A stretch of 64,000 nucleotides of DNA from Rhodospirillales bacterium (GTDB lineage: Bacteria; Pseudomonadota; Alphaproteobacteria; Acetobacterales; Acetobacteraceae). Both the position numbers and the translations under genes were made by a program. The stretch covers positions 55,369 through 119,368 of the forward strand of contig JANXTF010000034.1 of NCBI GenBank assembly GCA_025352565.1, in the 5' to 3' direction. Positions 27,327 through 36,146 of this stretch are shown here, piece after piece; within the stretch, counting starts at the first letter, position 1; every line of letters starts with the position of its first letter. The notes beneath the pieces were generated by a model. It did no database searches and had not been told where the DNA came from. It saw only the letters and a list, made by a program, of their open reading frames with translations.

Positions 27327-28724
27327 TCAGTAGCCACGGCGCTGCTGGCCGCCGCCGCGTTGGCCTGGCATCAGGGCGGACAGGCCGTGCCGCATCAGGC
27401 CTTTCTGTCCGAGCTTGTTCATCCGCTTCATCATCGACGACATGTCGTCGAACTGCTTCAGCAGCTTGTTCACGTCCTGCACGGTCACGCCCGAACCTGC
27501 GGCGATGCGCTTCTTGCGGCTCGCCTTGATGATGTCGGGCGCGCGGCGCTCCTTCACCGTCATGCTGGAGATGATCGCCGCCTGGCGGTTGATGACCTTC
27601 TTGTCGAGGCCGGCCGCACCGCCGCTGGCCTCCAGCTGGGCCTGGAGCTTGCCGGCCCCCGGCAGCATCCCGAGGATGGACGAGATGCTGCCCATTTTCG
27701 TGATCTGCTTCAACTGGGCCGCGAAATCGTCGAGGTCGAAGCGGCCCTTGGCGATCTTGCGGGCGAGCTTCTCGGCCTCTTCCTGGTCGAGGTTCTCCGA
27801 GGCGCGTTCCACAAGGCCAAGCACGTCGCCCTGGCCCAGGATGCGGCCGGCCACGCGCTCGGGGTGGAAATCCTCCAGCGCGTCCAGCTTCTCGCCCGAG
27901 CCGGTGAGCTTGATCGGGGCGCCGGTGACCGCGCGCATCGAAAGGGCAGCACCGCCACGGGCGTCGCCGTCCATGCGGGTCATCACGATGCCGGTGATGC
28001 CGAGGGCGTCGTTGAAGGCCTTGGCGGTGTTGACCGCGTCCTGCCCGGTCATGGCATCGACCACGAGCAGGGTCTCGGCCGGGTTGGTCTCGGCGCGGAT
28101 CTCGCGCACCTGCTCCATCAGTTCGGCGTCGATCGACAGCCGGCCGGCGGTGTCGAGGATGACGATGTCGTAGACCTCGCGGCGCCCGGTCTCCATGGCG
28201 CGGCGGGCGATCTGCAACGGAGTCTCGCCGGGCACGATGGGGAGGCTGCCGACGCCCGCTTGCCCCGCCAGCACCTGAAGCTGGAGCTGGGCGGCGGGGC
28301 GCTGGGTGTCGAGGCTGGCGAGCAGCACCTTCTTGCGGAGGCGCGTGGAGAGGCGCAGGCCGATCTTGCCCGATGTGGTGGTCTTGCCGGAACCCTGGAG
28401 GCCGACCATCAGGATAGGGATGGGGGCGACCGCGTTGAGGTTCAGGGCCACGGCCCCTGCCCCGCCCAACTGCTCGATCAGCACGTCGTTGACGATCTTG
28501 ACGACCTGCTGGCCGGGCGAGACGCTGTCGATGACCTCCTGGCCGATGGCGCGCTCGCGCACCCTGGTGATGAAGTCCTTCACCACCGGCAAGGCCACGT
28601 CGGCGTCCAGCAATGCGAGGCGGACCTCGCGGAGGGCTTCCAGCACGTCGGTCTCGTTCAGCGCACCGCGTCGGCGGAGGCCCTCGAATACCGTGGAAAG
28701 CTTGCTGGTCAGCGCATCGAACAA
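27327..28724 (-). CDS. ffh: Signal recognition particle protein
   Basis: A 465-residue SRP54-type GTPase that targets membrane proteins with 4.5S RNA. The start is TTG at 28724 (FDALTSKLSTVFEGLRRRG follows, as in other Ffh); the open frame runs 65 codons further but is low-complexity. The G domain shows GLQGSGKTTT (about residue 107), DTQRPAA, DTAGRLSID and TRMDGDARGG. The methionine-rich M domain (from about 320) contains GSISSILGMLPG and the helix SASRKKRIA-like SKASRKKRIAAGSGV-type RNA-binding segment, here as ASRKKRIAAGSGV. The C-terminal MPGQRGGGQQRRGY tail is normal. Confidence 0.96.
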   Translation of the reverse strand: MFDALTSKLSTVFEGLRRRGALNETDVLEALREVRLALLDADVALPVVKDFITRVRERAIGQEVIDSVSPGQQVVKIVNDVLIEQLGGAGAVALNLNAVAPIPILMVGLQGSGKTTTSGKIGLRLSTRLRKKVLLASLDTQRPAAQLQLQVLAGQAGVGSLPIVPGETPLQIARRAMETGRREVYDIVILDTAGRLSIDAELMEQVREIRAETNPAETLLVVDAMTGQDAVNTAKAFNDALGITGIVMTRMDGDARGGAALSMRAVTGAPIKLTGSGEKLDALEDFHPERVAGRILGQGDVLGLVERASENLDQEEAEKLARKIAKGRFDLDDFAAQLKQITKMGSISSILGMLPGAGKLQAQLEASGGAAGLDKKVINRQAAIISSMTVKERRAPDIIKASRKKRIAAGSGVTVQDVNKLLKQFDDMSSMMKRMNKLGQKGLMRHGLSALMPGQRGGGQQRRGY

Positions 28725-28917
28725 GGCGCGGTCATCCCCCAACGCAAATCGCGCCGCTGCGCGAACACTCGCGGAGCGACGACAAGAAACTATCCTATTG
28801 GCGGGTCGGGGGGATGGCGTCAAGCATTGTGCGCAACGGGCTCGCCTGCACGGGGGACAAGCCTCGCGGGACGTGCCATCGTTGGTCCGAGCCTTCCGGA
28901 GAACGCCCATTCCCGCC

Positions 28918-29451
28918 ATGCGCCAATTGCTGTTGATGCGCCACGCGAAATCGTCGTGGGACGACCCGAGGCTGTCCGATCATGCTCGCCCGTTGAATAC
29001 ACGCGGGCGGATGGCTGCGGTCGCGATGCGGCGGGCCATGCGGGAACTGGGAATGGCGCCGGACGTGGTCCTGGTGTCCTCCGCCCGGCGCACCTTGCAG
29101 ACCCTGGAGGCGCTGGAGCCGTGGGACGCGACGCCGTTGGTGGAGCCGATGGACGCGCTGTACCTGGCGCCGCTGGGCGAGATGTTCGAGGTGCTGAACA
29201 CGGTGCCGGAGACGGCGCGCAGCGTGTTGTTGCTGGGACATAATCCGGGGATGCACGAGCTTGCGGTGACGCTGCTGGGTGCGGCGGCCGACGAGTTGGC
29301 CAACGCCGATATCAGGCGGCTGACGGAAGGCTACCCGACCGGCGCGCTCGCGGAGTTCGCGGTGCCGGGCCCCTGGGCGGGCTTGGCTGCGGGCGGCGGG
29401 CATCTGACGCGCTTCCTCAGCCCGCGCGACCTGCCGGAGCTGGCTGTGTAA
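28918..29451 (+). CDS. sixA: SixA-type phosphohistidine phosphatase (histidine phosphatase superfamily)
   Basis: A 177-residue phosphatase of the RHG branch. The catalytic Arg8-His9 lie in LLLMRHAKSSWDD, and the second His108 in LLLGHNPGMHELA. The SSARRTLQT segment supplies another phosphate-binding Arg. E. coli SixA removes phosphate from His in phosphotransfer proteins, notably NPr; that role here is by family. The frame upstream of 28918 is antisense to ffh, so the ATG at 28918 is chosen. It is divergent from ffh and 4 bp before the CYTH/CHAD gene, with which it is probably co-transcribed. SixA and CHAD genes pair often. Confidence 0.88.
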   Translation: MRQLLLMRHAKSSWDDPRLSDHARPLNTRGRMAAVAMRRAMRELGMAPDVVLVSSARRTLQTLEALEPWDATPLVEPMDALYLAPLGEMFEVLNTVPETARSVLLLGHNPGMHELAVTLLGAAADELANADIRRLTEGYPTGALAEFAVPGPWAGLAAGGGHLTRFLSPRDLPELAV

Positions 29452-29455
29452 GATC

Positions 29456-30922
29456 ATGGTCGAAGCGATAATCGAGCTTGCCCTCGATCTCGACGCCGCG
29501 GCCGTGCCGGGTTTGCGCGGCGTGGCCGAACTGGCCCGGCTGAAAGGCGCCCGGACTCGCACGGTCACCGTGGCGACCATCTGGCACGACACGCCGGAGG
29601 GCGCCGCGGCGAGCGAGGGGGTGGCGGTCGAGGAGCATCGCACCGGCCACGCGGTGGCGTGGCGACTGACACGGATGCGGGCCACGGCCGACACGACCTG
29701 GCCGCCGGGAACGCCGTGCGGGATACTTGCCCGCGGCGCGGATGCGGCGGCACTGCGAGACGATTGGCCCGGACCTCTGCTGCCGGTGGTCGCGTTCGAT
29801 GCCACGAGCCGGACCACGCGGCTGGCCGGCGGCGACGGCGCCTTGTCGATGACGATCGAGCAGGGGATTTTGCGCGCCGTCGCGGCGGAGATGGTGGTGT
29901 GCCGGGTCGTGTTGCGCGGTCCGCCGGCGGCGGTACTGGCGGGCGCCGAAGCGGCGGCGCGGGCCGCCGGCGCACGCGTGGCCGCGGGGTGCCTGGCCGC
30001 CCGCGCGATGCAACTCGCCCGCCCCTCTCCCGCCGCACGCAGGCCAGAGCCGCCGCTCCTGACCTCGAGCATGACGGTGAGTGAGGCGTTCGCGCATGTG
30101 GTCGCCCATCTCGCGGGCACCTTGCTGGCCTTGGCGCCGGCGGCCGCCGCGCGGGACGGGACCGAGCCCGTGCATCAGATGCGGGTGGCGATGCGCCGGC
30201 TGCGCTCGGCCATGTCGCTGTTCAAGGGCGTGGTGGAATGCGGCGAGACCAGCGCCGCGCGGGCGGCGCTGCGCGAATTGGGCGCGGTGCTCGGCCCGGC
30301 ACGCGACTGGGATGTGTTCACCGAGGAAACCGCCGCGCGGCTCGATGGGTTCGCCGGCAACCACGCAGTGCGGCGTTTGCGCCACGCGGCGGTGCGGCGG
30401 CGGATGGCCAGCTACGCGGCGCTCGGAGCCTATCTCGCAAGTGCCGGGTTCGGCGTGCTGGGCGTGCGGCTGGCTGGCCTGGCCGCCGCGCGGCCGTGGG
30501 AAGCCAGCGCGGAGGCCGGAGTGGTGCCGGTCGAGTTGCCGGTTTTCGCGGCGCATCGGCTGTCGCGGCTGCGGCGGCGCTTGTTGGCGGCGGGCGAGCA
30601 TATCGGCCATCTCCCGGCCGACGAACTGCACCCGCTGCGGATCCGCGCCAAGCGCCTGCGCTACGCCGCCGAATTCTTCACGCCGCTGTTTCCCGGCAAG
30701 CCCATGCTACGGCTGACCCGCCGAATCAGCGCGTTACAGGCCGAACTTGGCGTGCTGAACGACGGCGCGGTGACGGCCAAGCTGGTGGGCGAGCTTGCCC
30801 GCGCGCCGGGTTACGCCGCGGGTGTGGTGGCGGGCGACGTGGCGGCCCGGGCGGGCGACGCGCGGGCGCGGATCAAGGCCGCGTGGCGCAAGGTTCATCA
30901 CACCGCGCCGGCGTGGACTTGA
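29456..30922 (+). CDS. CHAD-domain protein with degenerate CYTH domain
   Basis: A 488-residue protein. The C-terminal 280 residues form a CHAD domain: VHQMRVAMRRLRSAMSLFKG (about residues 240-259) and HPLRIRAKRLRYAAEFF (about 390) are the paired helices with conserved His and Arg/Lys that bind polyphosphate. The first 190 residues align in layout with a CYTH triphosphate tunnel domain (repeated basic/acidic strands), but the ExExK signature at the N-terminus is lost (IELALDL). The CYTH part may thus be catalytically dead, with polyphosphate binding through CHAD as the main function (inference). Confidence 0.85.
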   Translation: MVEAIIELALDLDAAAVPGLRGVAELARLKGARTRTVTVATIWHDTPEGAAASEGVAVEEHRTGHAVAWRLTRMRATADTTWPPGTPCGILARGADAAALRDDWPGPLLPVVAFDATSRTTRLAGGDGALSMTIEQGILRAVAAEMVVCRVVLRGPPAAVLAGAEAAARAAGARVAAGCLAARAMQLARPSPAARRPEPPLLTSSMTVSEAFAHVVAHLAGTLLALAPAAAARDGTEPVHQMRVAMRRLRSAMSLFKGVVECGETSAARAALRELGAVLGPARDWDVFTEETAARLDGFAGNHAVRRLRHAAVRRRMASYAALGAYLASAGFGVLGVRLAGLAAARPWEASAEAGVVPVELPVFAAHRLSRLRRRLLAAGEHIGHLPADELHPLRIRAKRLRYAAEFFTPLFPGKPMLRLTRRISALQAELGVLNDGAVTAKLVGELARAPGYAAGVVAGDVAARAGDARARIKAAWRKVHHTAPAWT

Positions 30923-30961
30923 CGCGATCCGGGTTGCGGAGTCGCGCGGCAAGCGGTAGGC

Positions 30962-31561
30962 GTGCGGCTCCCGGAACCGCCTTGCGGGGTACACTTGCCG
31001 ATCCATCGACCGCGCCGGCTTTTCAACTCTGGATCGGCGCCTACACGTTCGCGCGGCGGCTTGGGCCGCACCGTCGCGGCTGGGCTTATCGGTGCCGTGG
31101 GCGGTGCCGCATTGGTCCTGATCGCGCTGCCGGCGGAGTTGTTCGGGCGGGTGCCGCTGCCCTCCGGCACACTGACGGCCGATGCGCCGCAGGTGGCCGT
31201 GGTCGACGGCGACACGCTGCGGGTGCGCGACACGGTGGTGCGGCTGCAGGGCGTTTCGGCGCCGGCACGGGGCCAGGCATGCCAACGCGCCGATGGCACC
31301 GCGTATGATTGCGGGACCGCCGCCATCGACGCGCTAGCGAGTTTGGTCCGGGGCCATCTGATCGCGTGCCGGCTGAATGGGCGGGACCAAACCGGGCGCC
31401 CGCTGGCCATGTGCGAAAGCGGCGGGCGCGATGTAAACCGCGCGATGGTGGCGGGCGGCTTCGCACGTGCCCAGGTGGACGCGCCGGCGTTCGGCGAGGA
31501 TGAAACGGCCGCGCGTGCCAGGCGCGTCGGGCTTTGGCAGGGCCGCGCCGCCCCGCTCTAA
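30962..31561 (+). CDS. Membrane-anchored SNase-like (thermonuclease fold) protein
   Basis: A 199-residue protein with a basic N-terminus, one membrane helix (about residues 37-58) and a C-terminal staphylococcal-nuclease-like domain (78-195). VVDGDTLRVRDTVVRLQGV matches the first calcium and Arg35 region (Arg94 here), and TGRPLAMC contains the Arg87 equivalent (Arg146). The catalytic Glu43 position, usually IDAPE-RGQ-C, reads VSAPARGQAC, with Ala102 in place of Glu. The domain may therefore bind nucleic acid without cutting it, or use another general base. The start is a GTG at 30962, 39 bp after the CHAD gene; later starts are possible. Confidence 0.8.
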   Translation: MRLPEPPCGVHLPIHRPRRLFNSGSAPTRSRGGLGRTVAAGLIGAVGGAALVLIALPAELFGRVPLPSGTLTADAPQVAVVDGDTLRVRDTVVRLQGVSAPARGQACQRADGTAYDCGTAAIDALASLVRGHLIACRLNGRDQTGRPLAMCESGGRDVNRAMVAGGFARAQVDAPAFGEDETAARARRVGLWQGRAAPL

Positions 31562-31677
31562 CCGGCGATGCTGCACCCGCGAAGGTTGCGCTCGCGCCGC
31601 GACCGCCATAAATACGGCGTCATCGCGGCAGACGCGTCGCATCGCGCGATGCGGGTCGGGGCTTCGGGGAACCACGC

Positions 31678-32991
31678 ATGAGCGGCAGCACGACGAACGC
31701 AGGCGGATCGGTCACGGTCACGCTGGACGGCACCAACAAATCCATGAAGCTGCCTTTGCTGCCGGGGACGATCGGGCCCGAGGTGGCCGATATCCGGAAG
31801 CTTTACAGCGAGCTGGGCATCTTCACCTATGATCCTGGCTATGGCGGCACGGCGGCGTGCGAGAGCAAGATCACCTATATCGACGGCGACGTGGGGGTGC
31901 TGCTGCATCGCGGCTACCCGATCGAGCAACTGGCCGAGCATTCGACGTTCCTCGAGGTGGCGCATCTGCTGCTGAACGGCGAATTGCCGACACCGGCCGA
32001 AAAGCACGATTTCGAGCAGGGCGTCATGCGCCACACCATGCTGCATGAGCAGCTCCGCAGCTTCTACAACGGCTTCCGGCGCGACGCGCATCCGATGGCG
32101 ATCATGTGCGGCGTGGTGGGCGCGCTGTCGGCGTTCTATCACGACAGCCTCGACATCAACGATCCCGAGGTGCGCCGCATCAGCGCGTTCCGGCTGATCG
32201 CGAAGATGCCGACGATCGCGGCCTGGGCGTACAAATACGCGATCGGCCAGCCGTTCATCTACCCGCGCAACGACCTCGGCTATGCTGAGAACTTCCTGTA
32301 CATGATGAACGCGGTCCCGGCCGAGGAGTATCACGTCAACCCGGTCCTCGCCCGCGCGATGGACCTCATCCTGATCCTGCATGCCGACCACGAGCAGAAC
32401 GCCTCCACCAGCACGGTGCGGCTGGCGGGTTCCACCGGCGCCAACCCGTTCGCCTGCATCGCCGCGGGCATTGCCAGCCTGTGGGGTCCCGCCCATGGCG
32501 GCGCCAACGAGGCGGTCCTGAAGATGCTGCGCGAAATCGGGCATGTCGACAACATCCCAGGCTTCCTGGAGAAGGTGAAGGACAAGAACAGCGGCGTGCT
32601 GCTGATGGGCTTCGGGCACCGGGTGTACAAGAACTACGACCCGCGCGCGAAAATCATGCAGCATACCTGTCACGCGGTGCTGAAAGAACTCGGCATCAAG
32701 GACGACCCGCTGCTCGATCTCGCGGCCGAACTGGAGCGGATCGCGCTGCACGACGAGTATTTCATCAGCCGCAAGCTATACCCGAATGTCGATTTCTATT
32801 CCGGCATCATCCTCAAGGCGATGGGCTTCCCGACCAGCATGTTCACCGTGCTGTTCGCCGTGGCCCGCACCGTGGGATGGTTCAGCCAGTGGAAAGAGAT
32901 GATCGAGGACCCCAGCCAACGCATCGGCCGCCCACGCCAGGTCTATACCGGCCCGACGCAGCGCGATTACGTGGCGCTTGACCAGCGCTAG
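31678..32991 (+). CDS. gltA: Citrate synthase (type II, hexameric)
   Basis: A 437-residue citrate synthase that condenses acetyl-CoA and oxaloacetate. Catalytic residues are visible in [12 protein letters not shown] (His), [13 protein letters not shown] (His) and NVDFYSGI (Asp). [20 protein letters not shown] is the signature region, and the [23 protein letters not shown]-terminus is typical of Gram-negative NADH-sensitive type II enzymes. It stands alone, with 116 bp upstream and a strong terminator 26 bp after the stop. Confidence 0.97.
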   Translation: MSGSTTNAGGSVTVTLDGTNKSMKLPLLPGTIGPEVADIRKLYSELGIFTYDPGYGGTAACESKITYIDGDVGVLLHRGYPIEQLAEHSTFLEVAHLLLNGELPTPAEKHDFEQGVMRHTMLHEQLRSFYNGFRRDAHPMAIMCGVVGALSAFYHDSLDINDPEVRRISAFRLIAKMPTIAAWAYKYAIGQPFIYPRNDLGYAENFLYMMNAVPAEEYHVNPVLARAMDLILILHADHEQNASTSTVRLAGSTGANPFACIAAGIASLWGPAHGGANEAVLKMLREIGHVDNIPGFLEKVKDKNSGVLLMGFGHRVYKNYDPRAKIMQHTCHAVLKELGIKDDPLLDLAAELERIALHDEYFISRKLYPNVDFYSGIILKAMGFPTSMFTVLFAVARTVGWFSQWKEMIEDPSQRIGRPRQVYTGPTQRDYVALDQR

Positions 32992-33016
32992 CGGCTCCAA
33001 GGCTCGATGTGCTACC

Positions 33017-33049
33017 AACCGCCCGGGGAAATTTCCGGGCGGTTTTTTT
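33017..33049 (+). terminator. Rho-independent terminator of gltA
   Basis: A 10-bp perfect stem (AACCGCCCGG with CCGGGCGGTT, 33017-33026 and 33035-33044) closes on an AAATT-containing loop and runs into seven T residues (33043-33049). This is the clearest intrinsic terminator in the window, 26 bp after the citrate synthase stop. Confidence 0.93.
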
Positions 33050-33059
33050 GTGCCGCGAT

Positions 33060-33420
33060 GTGAGACCTGCGTGATGACTTAACGTGCTGAAGAATTAACC
33101 ACAGCACTGCAAATCCGTATCGCTTGATTAACGGATGGCCAAGTAAAACTAAGTTTTTGTCACGAGATATTATAGATTCTCATGCCAAGATGTTCTATGT
33201 AAAGCGATTATTTAAGAATTCGTTTCGGATCGAGGAAAATAACGCTGGCCGATTTGACTCGCTGTTTACGATTTTTCCTCATGCCGTTTCCGCCAGATTC
33301 TCGATGGGCCGCTTAAAGTTACTCGTATTTGCAACGAGTTCCGCTGTGCGCTTGCCATCACATTATCGGGATGTAACTTCGGAACGCGATTGAATTTCGC
33401 GTTCGCTTTGGAGGTATTGC
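33060..33420 (+). promoter_or_regulatory. AT-richer leader with hairpin before unknown gene
   Basis: About 360 bp without a convincing gene, clearly richer in A/T than the rest of the window. It must contain the promoter for the gene at 33421. A perfect 8-bp inverted repeat (GAACGCGA at 33382-33389, TCGCGTTC at 33397-33404, 7-nt loop) ends 5 nt before a strong GGAGG ribosome site (33410-33414). The hairpin could gate translation or serve as an operator. A TTG-started frame of 89 codons (33124-33393) has no ribosome site and is not accepted as a gene. Confidence 0.55.
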
Positions 33421-34068
33421 ATGGTTCCTTTCCATTCGCTCGATGCACTTGTGCGGGCACGTTTGCGCCAGTGGCCCCAGCGTCCACCCGGCCTGTCGCG
33501 GGGCAAGGGCACGTACGATGGCTGGCTGCGCGGGCGTCCCTGCGACCTGTCCGGCCAGGTGCAACCATTTTTGAAATTCCCGGGAAGCGACCGGCTGCGG
33601 ACATTGCCGGACGGCCTGTGGCTGAACTTCGGCGGCACGCCCGCGGAGCCATTCGTGGATATTTTCGCGGTGGAGGCGTGCGGTTCGTTGTCGAACCTGC
33701 TCGACAAACGCTCCCGATTCGCGCCGAGCACCCAGTCGATGATGGCCGTCTGCCCGGTGCAATGGCTGCTGGACGACATCACCCCCCAGGACACGACGGC
33801 GCGCTGGGTGGCGACGGGGGTGATCTCCGCTGAACCGCGCGTGCCGCTTGTGCTGCCGGTGCGCGACATTCGGGTTCTGTACGCCCTGAAGCCCCGGCAT
33901 TACGCGGGGTTCGCGCAGAACCAAATCCCACACCCGCACGAGTATTTCGCGCCAATGGAGGCGTTGACCGCAAAGAACGGCCATGAAAATCCGGCGATGC
34001 AGGCTTTGGTCAGCCGGGCGTCGGCCACCGCCAACTTCATGAGCATGCCGCCCAACGGCGTGGCGTGA
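33421..34068 (+). CDS. Protein of unknown function
   Basis: A 215-residue soluble protein with no signal peptide or membrane span and no motif that I recognise. It is rich in Pro, Trp and Arg near the N-terminus (RARLRQWPQRPPGLSRGKG) and contains several short hydrophobic strands (GLWLNFGG, SMMAVCPVQWLL, RVPLVLPVRDIRVLYAL) that suggest a beta-rich fold. Codon use matches its neighbours, the ATG has one of the best ribosome sites of the window (TTGGAGG, 6 nt spacing), and the upstream leader is unusual, so the gene is very likely real and regulated. The C-terminal 30 residues look flexible. Confidence 0.75.
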   Translation: MVPFHSLDALVRARLRQWPQRPPGLSRGKGTYDGWLRGRPCDLSGQVQPFLKFPGSDRLRTLPDGLWLNFGGTPAEPFVDIFAVEACGSLSNLLDKRSRFAPSTQSMMAVCPVQWLLDDITPQDTTARWVATGVISAEPRVPLVLPVRDIRVLYALKPRHYAGFAQNQIPHPHEYFAPMEALTAKNGHENPAMQALVSRASATANFMSMPPNGVA

Positions 34069-34953
34069 TTACCGGGGACGCGGCACGGGCAAGCGGTTCT
34101 CGCGCATGATGTCTCGCGCGAGGTCGGGCCGGTCCGTGCAGAGCCCGTCGGCACCCCAGGCGATGAGGCGCGCCATGTCGGCTTGGTCGTTCACCGTCCA
34201 GGGCACCACGCGCAGGCCGGCGGCGTGGGCGCGGGTGATGCTCCCTGGGGTCACTCCACTGCTTTCGGGGGCCCAGCACGGCCTGCTCCCCTGCCCCGCC
34301 GCGGCGAGGATGGCGGCCACCGGGTCCGGCGGCGCGGATGGTCCCCACCAGCGATTATGGTCGGCCTCGGTCGCGGGGCTGGTGAGCCAGGTGAGCGGAA
34401 TTTCCGGCCTGCCCCGAGCCAGGTGGATCAGGCCGCGCCAGTCGAACGAGCGTAGCTCGACATGGGCGGCGACTCCGAGGCGGTCGATGAGGGACATGAC
34501 GCGGTCGGCCATGATTTCGGGCGCGGCGGTGATTTCGGGCCGGTACGGCAGGGTCTTCAGCTCGATATCGATCCGCACGCCGGCGGGGCAAGCGAGGCGC
34601 AGAACCGCTTCGAGATCGGGGATGCGGGCCCCGTCCACCGCGACCTGGAGGGGGTGGCGGGCGGCATAGGCGCTGCCGGGGCGGAGGCGGCCCACGTCGA
34701 AAACGGCGAGGTCGGCACGAGCGAGGCCGTGGATCGCGATGTCGTGACGGTCGATCCAGCGGCCGGAGGCATCGCGGACGATGTCGGGCGAAAGCGTCAC
34801 GTCGTGGAAGACGACGGGGACGAGGTCGCTTGTCAGCGCCACGTCGAGTTCCAGCACATCCACGCCGAGGCGGATGGCGGCGGCGAATCCCTCCAGCGTG
34901 TTCTCGGGAAACAGCCCCCGCGCGCCGCGATGACCCTGGAGTTCGAATGGCAT
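34069..34953 (-). CDS. Glycerophosphodiester phosphodiesterase
   Basis: A 294-residue TIM-barrel phosphodiesterase that releases glycerol 3-phosphate from deacylated phospholipids. FELQGHRGARGLFPENTLEGF carries the first His-Arg and Glu, VLELDVALTSDLVPVVFHD carries the metal Glu-x-Asp and second His, and AWGADGLCTDRPDL ends the barrel. The start is set at MPFELQGHRG (34953) as in most relatives; an upstream ATG at 35007 would overlap the divergent racemase start within one CATG. No signal peptide is visible with this start, so a cytoplasmic enzyme (UgpQ-like) is likely. Its stop is next to the unknown gene's stop (convergent, 0 bp). Confidence 0.9.
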   Translation of the reverse strand: MPFELQGHRGARGLFPENTLEGFAAAIRLGVDVLELDVALTSDLVPVVFHDVTLSPDIVRDASGRWIDRHDIAIHGLARADLAVFDVGRLRPGSAYAARHPLQVAVDGARIPDLEAVLRLACPAGVRIDIELKTLPYRPEITAAPEIMADRVMSLIDRLGVAAHVELRSFDWRGLIHLARGRPEIPLTWLTSPATEADHNRWWGPSAPPDPVAAILAAAGQGSRPCWAPESSGVTPGSITRAHAAGLRVVPWTVNDQADMARLIAWGADGLCTDRPDLARDIMRENRLPVPRPR

Positions 34954-35005
34954 GGCGATTCGGTAGGGGTGGCGAGCAGGCGCGTCAAGGCGCAGGATTG
35001 GCAGC

Positions 35006-35704
35006 ATGACAGACAAGGTTCTCGGCGTGCTCGGCGGCATGGGTCCGCTGGCAAGCGCCCATTTCATGACGCGGCTGACGCTGCTGACGCCCGCCGCACG
35101 CGATCAGGACCATGTGCCTGCGATATTATGGTCCGACCCGCGCGTACCGGATCGCACGAGGGGACGGTTGGATGGGGCGGAAGACCCTCTGCCGTGGCTG
35201 CTGCGGGGAGTGAGGGGCCTGCGGCAGGCCGGGTGCGGGGCCATCGCGATCCCGTGCAACACCGCGCATGGCTGGTTCGACGAGCTGGCGGCCGAAGGGC
35301 TTCCCGTGCTGCACATCGTGGATGCGGCGGCGGCGGATTTGCGGGCGGTACTGCCGCGTGGCGTGGTCGGCATCATGGGCACGCCGGCGACCCTGGCGAT
35401 GCGGCTGTATCAGGAGCGGCTGGAGCGGATGGGATGGACCTGCATCGCACCGACCGCGTCCGAGATGCGGGAACTGGTCTCGCCGGCGATCGCCATGGTG
35501 AAGATGAACCGTGTCGCGGAGGCGTATGCGCCGCTGGCGGATGTGGTGCTGGCCCTGGCGGCGCGGGGCGCCGGTGCCGTGGTTTTGGGCTGCACGGAAA
35601 TCCCGCTCGGCATTCAGGCGGGGCCTTGGGAAGGGTTGGGCGTGAAGGTGGTCGATTCGATCGACGCTCTGGCGCGGGTCGCGATCGATTGGGCGAAATC
35701 TTAG
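35006..35704 (+). CDS. Aspartate/glutamate racemase family protein
   Basis: A 232-residue cofactor-independent racemase-family protein. VLGVLGGMGPLASAHFM opens the fold, and both catalytic cysteines are present: Cys84 in IPCNTAHGW and Cys196 in LGCTEIPL. These are the marks of aspartate racemases (YgeA/RacX). Substrate choice cannot be read from the sequence; some relatives act on other amino acids. It is divergent from the GDPD gene and convergent with the DUF2147 gene, with a 4-bp overlap of the ends (35701-35704). Confidence 0.9.
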   Translation: MTDKVLGVLGGMGPLASAHFMTRLTLLTPAARDQDHVPAILWSDPRVPDRTRGRLDGAEDPLPWLLRGVRGLRQAGCGAIAIPCNTAHGWFDELAAEGLPVLHIVDAAAADLRAVLPRGVVGIMGTPATLAMRLYQERLERMGWTCIAPTASEMRELVSPAIAMVKMNRVAEAYAPLADVVLALAARGAGAVVLGCTEIPLGIQAGPWEGLGVKVVDSIDALARVAIDWAKS

Positions 35705-36120
35705 CCCATGCGGCAGTCCGGGCCGACCTCGCCGAGGTAATGCTGCCAGATTTGCGTTTGTCCGAGCAGCGGAACCAGGACGTAACCGCGCATGTGCAAC
35801 GTTTCACCCACCATCCAGAACTCGCAACGCCAGTCGCTGCCGTCATTTGGGTTGGTGATGATGCCTTGCCACAGACCGGACTGGAGCTCGCGGGATTCCG
35901 CCAGGATATGAAGGCCGCATTGGGGCCGTCCCCGCGGATCTGTGGCCGGACGGCCATCGGGTCCGGTGAGCACATCCATGCCAACCACGCGGCCGCACAG
36001 CCCTTTGCCGCAAGGCTCGATATCGATAACGCCCTCGCGGTCCTGGGTGAGCCAGCGGCCCACCGGCTCCTGCGGGCGGTCGGCGCGCGCCAGTGCGGCG
36101 GAGGCGACCAGAAGCGCCAT
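35701..36120 (-). CDS. DUF2147 secreted protein
   Basis: A 139-residue exported protein: residues 1-15 are a short signal (MALLVASAALARA), then a DUF2147 domain begins with PVGRWLTQDREGVIDIEPCGKGLCGRVVGM and continues with NPNDGSDWRCEFWMVGETLHMRGYV. The four cysteines could form two disulfides. Family members are periplasmic proteins of unknown role in alphaproteobacteria. The start could be a TTG 21 bases upstream (36141), which would lengthen the signal peptide; the open frame beyond that overlaps the next gene and is not used. Confidence 0.8.
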   Translation of the reverse strand: MALLVASAALARADRPQEPVGRWLTQDREGVIDIEPCGKGLCGRVVGMDVLTGPDGRPATDPRGRPQCGLHILAESRELQSGLWQGIITNPNDGSDWRCEFWMVGETLHMRGYVLVPLLGQTQIWQHYLGEVGPDCRMG

Positions 36121-36146
36121 CGCGAGCAGGCCTGGGCGCAAGGGGA

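Noticed and set aside
33124..33393. 89-codon frame in the A/T-rich leader
   Set aside because: TTG start without a ribosome site, no recognisable product, and more likely leader DNA of the gene at 33421.
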